This document shows, one piece after another, positions 54,545-64,000 of a stretch of DNA of 64,000 nt; the first letter of the stretch is position 1; the number at the start of each line of letters is the position of its first letter. The DNA lies in assembly GCA_039720395.1 (NCBI GenBank), contig CM077834.1:4236607-4300606 (forward strand). The letters run 5' to 3'. A program made the translations under genes and the position numbers. The notes below the pieces were generated by a model. The model was not told the DNA's origin. It saw nothing but the letters and a program-made list of their open reading frames with translations, and searched no databases. Origin of the DNA: Liquidambar formosana (lineage: Eukaryota > Streptophyta > Magnoliopsida > Saxifragales > Altingiaceae).

Positions 54545-55803
54545 ATTTACCTTCGTTCCAACTTGCTTCAAGGAACACTTCCAATTCCACCACCTTCCAC
54601 GCAATTCTTTTTAATCTCGAACAGCAACTTGACCGGGAAGATCCCTTCTTTAATTTGCAATGCGAGTCGCCTCCAGCTTCTTGATTTGTCTAATAACAAC
54701 TTGAGTGGCATAATTCTGGAGTGATGTGGGAAACTTCAGCAATGATCTTTCAGTGCTGAATCTGCGGATGAATGGTTTTAATGGCACCATCCCTATAATG
54801 TTTGCAAAGGGCAATAATAGCTTGAGAAATCTTGACTTAAATGGCAATCAATTGGAAGGACCAGTGCCAGAGTCTTTAATCAATTGCCAAAAATTGGAAG
54901 TCCTAGAACTCGGAAACAACAAGATTCATGATATATTCCCCAAATGGTTGGATACTCTACCAGAGCTACAGTTCTTGTCCTGCGATCAAATAGATTCCAT
55001 GGTCCCATAACCAGTTCCAAGACCAATTAAGTTTCCCTTCCTTAAGTTGCGGATTGTTGACCTCTCTCACAATGAGTTCACTGGCCTTTTGCCAACAAAA
55101 TACTTCAAGAATTTGATAGCAATGATGAATATGGATGATGAGAAAACCGAACTGAGTTACTTGGGGGAGTCATACTATCAAGATTCCGTGATGGTGACGA
55201 TGAAAGTGTTCAAGTATAAATTATTGAAAATCCTAACCACCCTCACAGGCATTGATTTTTCTAACAATAAATTCTGAGGAGAAATTCCAATGTGTATTGG
55301 AAATCTTAATTCACTTCGAGTGCTCAACCTTTCTCAAAATAGCCTTAAAGGACATATTCCACTATCACTAGGGAACTTGATGCTACTTGAATCATTAGAA
55401 CTCTCTTCAAACAACATTGACAAAGGAATTCCTTCGTAACTGGCAAATTTGACATTCCTCGAAGTCTTAAACCTTTCCCAAAACCATTTGACGGGAGCAA
55501 TACCTTGAGGGAATCAGTTTGATACATTGAAAACAATTCATACAACGAAAACTTGGGGTTGTGTGAATTTCCATTGTCAAAGAAATGTAGTCATGACGAG
55601 GCACCATAGCCACCACCGTCGATTGAAAAAGAATGAGGATTCCAAGTTTGCTGGTGGATTTGGATAGAAAGCGGTGTCGATGGGGTATGGATGTGGAACA
55701 ATATTTGGCCTGATTATGGGATTTCTTATATATATATTCTTAACTAGAAAACCTGAATGGTTTGTGAGACTTGTTAAAGGAGGACGACACAAAAAGGTGA
55801 ATG
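54545..55803 (+). pseudogene. RLP pseudogene B, 3' half only
   Basis: Aligns with RLP-A from about 49115 to its end. It starts in the LRR that reads CTTCGTTCCAACTTGCTTCA and preserves the island (MVTMKVFKYKLLKIL), the last LRRs and a degraded membrane segment, ending KGGRHKKV. The first half of the gene is absent. Stops relative to the RLP-A frame: TGA 54722, TGA 55275 (CGA in RLP-A), TAA 55437 (CAA), TGA 55506 (CGA), TAG 55607 and TAG 55665 (TGG). There are also indels near 54985-55025 and 55630. Its 5' junction with FtsZ1 intron DNA lies at about 54540-54552. Confidence 0.92.
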
Positions 55804-58478
55804 GAGGTGATTAACTTGAAAAATCAAATCAAACCTAGAAAAAATTGAAAAATGAGTCCATAAACAACAGTGGCATCGTTATCCCTCTTGCAAGGAGCTT
55901 TCTCAAATTCTTGGCTATTACAGACATGTAATTTAAGATATGTGTAATGTCATCATATTTACCAAATTGAATCCATCCTTGCTTTTTACGTTCTATCAAA
56001 AGTATGTTAAAATGCGCTAACAGGTGGCAATTCAAGTTATTAAAAAATTTGATCAAATAACATTTTTTTTTTTTTTTTTTACGAAAGAACATCGAACTTT
56101 AATCCATGCATGTGATATGATTAAACACTTGGTCATTTTATATATGGTGAAATTTTGTTTTCGGGACCTTTATATGATCCTCAATCCAATGATATAAAAA
56201 TAAAAAATAAAAAACTCGTTAATACACCCATGAAACATCATAATTGTTCCCTTGGAAATATATCTACTTGGTAAAGAATAACTTTTCATTTTATTTAACT
56301 CGCTAAAAGAAATATATCCAATCAGATTACAGTGACAATTAGATTCAGTTCTTCTGTTTGATGAAGCTAAAAAATATAAAAATAAAAGATGCATATTTAC
56401 ATTTTATAAATATCTATAAAAAAAAAAAAAAAAAAAAGTGTAATTTGGGTCATACAGTTGCTCCGAAGACAGAGTCTTTGATTGTGGAATCTATACCAGC
56501 CTGAGATTGATGGCTCTATCAATTTATCAGTCAACCTGACTCTAGGTCGTGGAAACACCCTTTTGTCAAGTTCGATCGATCAGTCCAATCCATTTATGGG
56601 AAATACTTTTTCAATCACAATCCATGGCTCCTAAAGTCAAATACGTAAATTTCAAGTAAGAAAATTCTACGTGGAGATAAAAAGAGGTGGAAACAGAAAA
56701 TGTCTTTTTTCTTTCTTTCTTTCTTTTTTCTTTTTTTTATAGCTTAATGGAGGTTTAATTTCCCTAGCTTTTATAATTTTGGAATTATAAGGTCGCATTT
56801 GAATTAGTAATAATGTTCATACTTGTAGGTATGTTTTGGTGTTTTTAAACATCTATCGTACTACATAGTTGGATTGCTAGAGCTACCACTTAGTTTTGGT
56901 CACAGAATTTTAAGGGGTCGTGTGTGTGTTTTGTTTTTTTTTTTTTTTTTTTTTTTTTTTTTGGTGTCTAACTTCATGTCCAACAAAAATTATGGATTTT
57001 TTCTCCTTTTTTTTGGGGGGGGGGGGGGGGGGGGGGGGGGTTATGATTCTAAATTTATATTGGCGCATTGTCATTTTAGAAACCAAAATCAACTATTAAA
57101 TGCTTTGTTTCCGCCATTCTAGTTTTTTGGCTTGCAGTATTAGGACAAGCTTTCAACAAAATAGTTTTGAAATGTCAAAATTATCAAATTCTTGCCCTCT
57201 ATCAGCCGCTGCCACCAATGCCATACAATAAGTCATAACTAAGAATATGTGGCCCGACAGTCTTTCTATAAGAGGCTCCATCAGGTTGTTCATCCTTAAA
57301 TGTGTAAAGCGACCACTATTGGTGCAACGAATATTTCCACTAGTTTCCTGAAATTGTTTACACGGCATGTAGTTGTCTTTTCCACTTCATGACGCAAAAA
57401 ATTTTGACCCAAAACATGACCCCAACACTAATAAAGTACGGGTCCACATTGAATAGGTATTAGACTCGCTGTATAGGCTAAATTGAGTGCCTATTGGCTA
57501 GTCGACTACTCCACAAAGGTGACTTATTTTAAAATTCAAATCGGTCCAAGGAAAAACTAAAAAATGAGTCCATCAACGATGTCGGCTCTGTTATCCCTCT
57601 TGCAAGGAATTTTCTCAAATTCTCACTTATTTTGCACATATAATCTAAGATATATGTTATGTCATCATATATCTCAATGCAAGAGGAATTTTCTCAAATT
57701 CTCACTTATTTTGCATATATAATCTAAGATATATGTTATGTCATCATATATCTCAATGAATCCATCCTACTAGCTTATGTGCTATCAAAAATATTTTAAA
57801 ATATGCTAACACACTACAATCAAAGTTAACAAAAAAAAAGTTATTTTCAGTTCCTCTTTTTGATGAAGGTAAGAAAAAAAATAAAAATAAAATAAAAGAA
57901 CTAAATTTATATTCTAAAAATGTCTAAAATATTACTTAGGCCATAGGGTTGCTCCGAAGACAGAGTCTTCGATTGTGGAACCTATACCTAATATTGATGA
58001 CTCTATCAATTTATCCGTCAACTTGACTGTAGGTTGTGAAAACACCCTTTTGTCGAGTCCAGTCCATTTCAGTCCAATCCATTTATGGGAAATACTTTTT
58101 CAATCACAATCCATGGCTCCTAAAGTCCAAGAAGAGAGATTGAAAATGAGTTATAACGTGGTTCGAGCAATGCCCCTAGTCCCCTACGTCCATGACACCC
58201 AAAATAATAATAAACGTTAATAAAATAATAATAAACGTTAATAAAATAATAATAAACGTTTCATAAGAGAATCCAATTTTATTTTGAATCTAAAAAATAA
58301 AATTGAAACAATTGAAGGCCTATCGTTATACTTCTGTTGCAAGTTGAACTTATTGCACAACATTAATTTGATGGGCTAAACCTTAAGGAAGACTTGGAAG
58401 TTTTTGTTGACTTGGCAGTCTATAAGTGCTCCTATTTTATCTTTTGCCTATCAACAACCATTTTATCTTGAAGGAAAG
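55804..58478 (+). repeat. RLP-flank module between pseudogene B and RLP-C
   Basis: The most complete copy of the flank module, including markers at 55876, 56283, 56507, 56581, 56760, 57415, 57590 and 57995. It contains an A/T microsatellite, an internal direct duplication around 57600-57760 (GCACATATAATCTAAGATATA twice), three tandem copies of a TAATAAACGTTAATAAAATA-type unit (58206-58259), and 26 consecutive G at 57015-57040. The promoter of RLP-C with a weakened TATA (TATAAGTG at 58421) is at its end. Confidence 0.7.
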
Positions 58479-61400
58479 ATGGGGTGGTTTTCATGCCTCT
58501 GCCTCCTTATCTTTCTCTTGCATTCTCAACTTAATCGTTCATCGTCTTTCTCTCCAATTTCTTCTTCCACCCAATTATGCCCTTATGAGGAGAGCGTTGC
58601 CCTTCTTCACTTCAAGAACACCTTTTCCTTTCATAGTAATGCTTCTTCTAGTTATTGTGATGTATCTTATCCAAAGATGGTGTCTTGGAATATGGGTAAT
58701 GATTGCTGCACGTGGGATGGGGTCAAGTGCGATAGGGTGACGGGCCACGTGATTGACCTGGATCTCAATTGTAGTTGGCTTTTTGGCTCCATCCGGTCCA
58801 ACAGTTGCCTCTTTCTCCTGCCTCTCCTCCAATGGCTTAACCTCAATGACAACCACTTTAATTTCTCCCTAATTTCGTCTAAGTTTGGTGGGTTTACGAG
58901 TTTGGCGCATCTCAACCTTTCCTACTCTGTATTCTCTGGTCTTATTCCATCAGAAATCTTCCACCTGTCCAAGTTGGTTTCACTTGATCTCTCTTGGAAT
59001 GATGATTGTCAACTAGAAACATAGACTCTAAAAAGGCTTGTTCAAAACCTAATTGAGTTAAGAGAACTTTCTCTCAACAGAGTAAACATATCTTTAATTG
59101 AACTTGGTTCCTTGATGAATCTGTCTTCTTCTTTGACATCTCTCGATCTGGGTCAATGTATGCTGCAAGGGAAATTCTCTAATAACATTTTCCGCCTACT
59201 AAACCTACAAATGCTCAAGTTAAACGGAAACTATGATCTCTTTGGTTATTTTCCAAAGATCAACTGGAGCAATTCCCTCGAGATTTTGGATCTCTCTTCC
59301 ACAAGTTTCTCAGGAGAAGTACCTAATTCAATCGATAATTTGAAGCTTTTAAATTATTTGGATCTCTCTTCCACGAGTTTCTCAAAAGAAGTACCTAATT
59401 CAGTCGGTAATTTAAAGCTTTTGAATTATTTGAATCTCTATGGTTGCACGAATTCTTTGGGTCAATTCCAGAATCCCTTGGAAACCTTACTCAAATCACT
59501 CATTTGGGCTTCTATCTAAGCATTTCATCAGTCAAATCCCATCATCACTGTCAAACCTTGGGCAGCTCACTTATTTGAGACTCTCAGGCTTCCATTTCAA
59601 TGCCCAGTTTCCATCCTCAGTTGCCAACCTAAGACGCCTTGTTACGTTGTCCCTTTCAAATAATACTTTTTGGGGTCCCATTCCTCCCCTAGTTCTTCCA
59701 AATTTAATATACCTCGACTTGTTCTATAACTCACTTGATGGGACAATTCCATCTTGAGTGTTTACTTTACTATCATTGGCATCCTTAGACCTCAGTGATA
59801 ACAAGTTCTCTAGTCAAATCCCAGAATTTCAATATAATCAGCAAGCCAGTGGAGCCAGTTCCACTGCTTCCCACTTACTTCCAAATTTGATTGACCTCGA
59901 CTTGTCCTATAACTCACTTGACGAGATAATTCCATCTTGGGTGTTTGCTTTACCATCATTGGAGTCCTTGGACCTCAGTGATAACAAGTTCTCTAGTCAA
60001 ATCCCTGAATTTCAATATAATCAGCAAGTTGGTTCCACTGTGCATATATGCTTCCCAACTACTTCCGAATTTGGATCGTCTTGAGTTATCTTATAACTCC
60101 CTCAATGGGATAATTCCATCTTGGGTGTTTACTCTACCATCATTAGTATCCTTACACCTCCATCATAACCAGTTCTCTGGTCATATTCTTGAATTCCAGA
60201 ACAATTCATTAGAGGACGTCTATTTGAATGATAACGAGCTACACGGCCCAATTCCAAGGTCAATTTCTCAACTTGTGAATCTCACTGTTCTTTCACTCTC
60301 ATCAAATAATTTAAGTGGTATAGTGGAGTTAGATGAATTTCTAAAGCTCAAAAATCTAGAAGAACTTTATCTTTCATATAATAGTCTACCAACAACAACA
60401 TCAACTCTACCTTGCCCAAACTTCATTATTTGAGTCTATCTTCCGGCAACTTAAGTGAATTCCCTTATTTCTTAAGAGCCCTTGAGAATTTGCAAGATCT
60501 AGCTAGACCTTTCCAACAACACAATTCATGGCGAGATTCCAAATTGGATGTCGGACTTGGGAAAGAATTCATTGTATCGTTTGAATCTTTCTTCCAACTT
60601 GCTGACACGTGTTATTAAACTTCCATGGAAGTATCTTCAAATTCTTGACCTTCATTCCAACTTGATTCAAGGACCACTTCTAGTTCCACCGCTTTCCACG
60701 AATTTCTTTTTAATCTCAAACAATAAATTGACCGGAAACATCCCTTCTTTGATTTGCAATGTGAGTAAACTTGAAGTTCTCGATTTGTCCAATAACCACT
60801 TGAGTGGCATAATTCCACGATGTTTGGGAAACTTCAGCAATTATCTTTCAGTGTTGGATCTACGAATGAATAGCTTTCATGGCTCCATCCCCACAATGTT
60901 TGCAGAGGGTAATTGGTTAAGAAATCTCTACTTGAATGGCAATCAATTAGAAGGACCAGTATCACAATCTTTAATCAATTGTAGCAACTTGGAAGTCTTA
61001 GATCTCGGAAACAACAAAATACGTGATACATTCCCTAATTGGTTGGATACTCTTCCAGAGCTACGAATTCTTATCCTACGATCAAATAGATTCCATGGTG
61101 TCATACGTGATTCCAAGACCAGGTTCCCTTCCCCAAGTTACGGATTATCGACCTATCTCACAATAAGTTCATTGGGCTCTTGTCTGTAAATTATTTCAAA
61201 ATTGGAAAGCTATGATGATGAATGGAGACGAAGGAAAGATGGAATTGGGAGACTACATGGGGCAAACATATTATCAAGATTCTGTGATGGTGACGATGAA
61301 AGGGTTCGAGTATAAATTGGTGAAAATATTAGCCATCTTCACAACCATTGATCTGTCCAACAATACATTATGGGGACAGATTCCAAAGATCATTGGAAAT

Positions 61401-61937
61401 CTTAATTCACTTAAAGTACTCAACCTTTCACATAATAGCCTTGCAGGAAAAATTCCACCATCACTAGGGAACTTGATGCAGCTTGAATCATTAGATCTCT
61501 CTTCAAACAAGCTTGATGGAGGAATTCCTTCGCAATTAACAAATTTGACATTTCTTGCAGTCTTTAACCTTTCACATAACCATTTGGTGGGATTGATACC
61601 TCGAGGGAAACAATTTGACACATTTGAAAACAATTCATACAATGAAAACTCAGGGTTGTGTGGATTTCCATTGTCAAAGAAATGTGGGGATGTGGAGGCA
61701 CCACAGCCACCACCATCGATTTAAAAAGAAGACAAATCCAAGTTTGCTGGTGGATTTGGATGGAAAGCAATAGTCATGGGGTATGGATGTGGAATGATTT
61801 TTGGCTTGGTTATGGGATTCTTCATATTTATAACTGGAAAACCTGAATGGTTCGTAAGACTCGTTGAAGGAAGATCACACAAAAAGGTGAAAAGATGGAG
61901 CAAGAGTGTTCTTAGGCGGGGTGGAAGAAGAAATTAG
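58479..61937 (+). pseudogene. RLP-C, full-length LRR receptor-like pseudogene
   Basis: Homologous to RLP-A over its whole length. Signal peptide MGWFSCLCLLIFLLHS, LRRNT with WNMGNDCCTWDGVKCD, LRRs, island (MVTMKGFEYKLVKILAIFTT), C-terminal LRRs, transmembrane segment with GYGCGMIFG, and basic tail ending LRRGGRRN* at 61937. Stops: TAG 59022, TGA 59755 (TGG in RLP-A) and TAA 61722 (GAA). Frameshifts near 59448, 60050, 60405, 60495 and 61127, and probably near 61195. LRR content has expanded relative to RLP-A: one block (NLIDLDLSYNSL...PEFQYNQQ) occurs three times between 59690 and 60205, and LDLSSTSFS..EVPNS twice at 59280-59435. It might be rescued in part by errors in assembly, but the number of lesions makes a pseudogene far likelier. 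Confidence 0.93.
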
Positions 61938-62023
61938 CAATTGATGGCTTTCTTTGGTAAGTGATGCAAATGCTTTTAGCTTTATGCAGTTAGATTAAAG
62001 AGTTCCTTTCATAATTTTGGAAG

Positions 62024-64000
62024 TGTTAATATTCGGGTTGGGTAAGTGACCCATACCCGTGGTCCGCCCACATGCGGGTAGTGGACCTTATGTGTGTTTC
62101 CTATTGAGTGGGTTTCTATTATGTGTGGAACCCTAGTCCTATTAGGTTTAGGACTTATAGGAAACTATTTAAGGTGGCTTTCTCCACAAATTAGGGTTGA
62201 CCTCTCTATGCACCTTCTATCATTCTGTACAGCCATTCTCCCTTCTCTCTCTAGTATTCTCTCTAAGGCATCACCATAGCCTTATGGATTTGGAAGCATG
62301 GAACAAAGGGAGGACTCTAGTAGCGATCTCTACGCCTTACACAGCGATGGTAGAGCGTACACGAAGGATTGGTTCGTGTTCACAGCATTCAGATGGCGTA
62401 TGGCAACCCGCAGGCTCGTAACAACAAGTGACGGTCTTTCTCGGGTCTCTTCCGCAAGAGGTAACTCTTAGACCCGTGATTTATTTGCTATGTGCAATAT
62501 GCATAAATTGTTTACATTGGTATCAGAGCCATAGTCTTGTTGGTTCGCCCAATAGTTGCCATAGTTGTGTTCTTTCTCTAAAAACACCATTGATGGGTCT
62601 CTTAAAAACGAATTTTTAAAGTGGTTTTTTAACCAAAATTTTTTTATGTGGTTATGTTCTCCTATGTGAGAGGAACATCCCCATCAAGTTTCATGAGAAA
62701 CGGATGTGTATTTTGAGAGAAAATACAAACCCTTGTTTTTAAAATTGTGTTTTTTCTGAAACTTTGGGCTATTTTTTGATGCACCTAGACCTATTATTAG
62801 TGAATATAATTGGTATATTGATAATCTACGTCACAAGGGCTTTCCAACGATATATTATTTGCGCAATTTGGATACCATATGTGAAAGATATGAGCCTTAG
62901 AAGTTGGCCCCTTGAACATGCAAATCTGGTGCGAATTTGTCTTAAGGTAGAAGATGAAGTGCAGAAAATTGCGACGCCCACTCTCGCCTATTGGAGAGTG
63001 CGAGAGAGTGTGGAGGCTGTAGAACTCTGATTTGCATGCCGTTTTTTCTTAAATTCATAAAATTTAATTTCTGATTTTTTGGTATTTTTTAAATTTTTTA
63101 ATGTTACCAGAAAATTTATTACAAAATTAAATTGGAAAACATGCATAACGGGGACACCACTTGCGCGCGTGGGAGTGCGTGCATGGGTGTTTGGTGGCCT
63201 AGAAAATTAGTGAATTATTTTTGGGGCTTGTTTGTGACCCTGTCTTGCTGCACCTCCCATACCAACCTCTGGATTTTTTATTTACCTAATTTTTATGTGT
63301 TTTTCCTTATCGAAAAATAAAATAAAATTAGTTTATACAAAATAAAAATTTTCAGAGGTTGTGTTAATTTTGTTTAACCATATGGGAGTGGGTATGTGTC
63401 ATTAGGAGAGCTATGCGACGTGGACTTATTGTGCATCACCTAATTACACGTGGTAATTAATTAATTAATTTTGTGTAATTAATTATTTTATTGCGTTGCG
63501 CAATTTGATTGCTGCCAACGATATACCCACCTTACGAGACTTATTGGTACACTCCCACAGGGGTTGAGTGTGGCCTAACCATCCATTTAATGAACCTTTT
63601 TTTTTGCTTGTTATGTGTTAGCATATTAGTTCTAAGATTAAATGGATGGATTTTTGGTAAATTTGGAAAGAGCTTGTATTTTCTTTGCTTTTGGTGTATA
63701 AGATTATTCTGTAAGGCATAATGTGAGGCGCGGCATCCCATCCCCATTTGTTTATTCATTGCAGTAGATCCATTGTAGTAGGATTTTTGAGAATGTAATG
63801 TATTATTTCATGTACTATTTTGAAAAGCCATGTAAAGGGATGTGTTTCGCGACGCGCATTATGTATGTGGAATTTTCTTAGCATAGGCTCTAAAATTTAC
63901 CAATATGGTTCCATGTGGGGACTTGTGTGCTTATTTTTATGGAGCAATTTATTATATTATTTTGTTAGTATAATACCGTGGATATTATTAGTTGAGATTT
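62024..64000 (+). mobile_element. LTR retrotransposon, 5' part, running off the right edge
   Basis: The LTR 62024-62516 begins TGTTAATATTCGGG and ends TTTACA. TGGTATCAGAGCC (62518-62530), the standard tRNA-iMet primer site, follows after one base. A TATTTAAGG-like promoter is near 62166. About 1.47 kb of internal DNA to the window end shows no gag frame; short frames (62764-63030, 63132-63320) have no recognised domain. It is either a LARD-like non-coding element or one whose gag starts beyond the edge. It inserted 86 bp after the RLP-C stop codon. Confidence 0.8.
62518..62530 (+). other. Primer-binding site (tRNA-iMet)
   Basis: TGGTATCAGAGCC is complementary to the 3' end of plant initiator tRNA-Met and lies one base after the LTR end. 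It fixes the element's orientation. Confidence 0.95.

Noticed and set aside
58426..58740. Second plus-strand frame overlapping the start of RLP-C
   Set aside because: Out of frame with the conserved signal peptide and LRRNT, no support of its own.
63132..63320. Short frames in the right-edge LTR element as possible gag
   Set aside because: No zinc knuckle or gag core; too short and AT-rich.

Overview
The window is nuclear DNA from a eudicot plant, probably a woody species; I cannot name it. Evidence: spliced plant genes with GT-AG introns (GDP-L-galactose phosphorylase, a DUF212 protein, an FtsZ1 fragment), a Cf-9/HcrVf-type receptor-like protein (RLP) cluster, and AT-rich intergenic DNA full of plant transposons. 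A 100-N assembly gap lies at 19240-19339. No tRNA or rRNA gene, CRISPR array or bacterial feature was seen.

Layout. 1-1616: the 5' end of a BED-type hAT transposon running off the left edge, then a hAT-like element carrying a nested Mutator-like MITE. 3205-6105: a complete seven-exon GDP-L-galactose phosphorylase gene (VTC2/GGP, minus strand), with its conserved ACG-initiated regulatory uORF in the leader. 6106-15000: intergenic DNA with a tRNA-derived SINE, several MITEs and a 1.96-kb Helitron whose internal repeats carry ten CACGTG G-boxes. 15034-18953: three exons of a DUF212 gene on the plus strand, with two single-base deletions in exon 2; the gene runs toward the assembly gap and does not resume after it. 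19340-25925: three long LTRs of two related, probably Tat/Ogre-type, gypsy families with no gag-pol left; they carry unusual arrays of short palindromes.

27300-62000 is one RLP neighbourhood grown by segmental duplication. RLP-A (47381-50395, 1004 aa) is intact. A second RLP (54545-55803) survives only as a degraded 3' half, preceded by the first exon of the plastid-division gene FtsZ1. A third (58479-61937) is full length but has at least three stops and five frameshifts. Pieces of RLP promoter and 3' flank also recur without an RLP between them (27300-29000, 36190-36660, 37680-46900, 55804-58478). Mobile elements split these flank copies: a 6.18-kb Copia element (29963-36146), a 887-bp Mutator-like element, two ~1-kb hAT elements, a SINE, a TRIM-like element and a Stowaway. 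Because the flank occurs several times, several insertions can be compared with an uninserted copy in the same window. A further LTR element begins 86 bp beyond the third RLP and leaves the right edge.

The two housekeeping-type genes are unrelated to the RLPs: VTC2 makes ascorbate under uORF feedback, and the DUF212 protein has no known role. I found no clearly new coding system. The least ordinary signals are the phased 10-bp palindromes in one LTR family, the G-box array in the Helitron, the FtsZ1/RLP juxtaposition, and the same-window filled and empty insertion sites.
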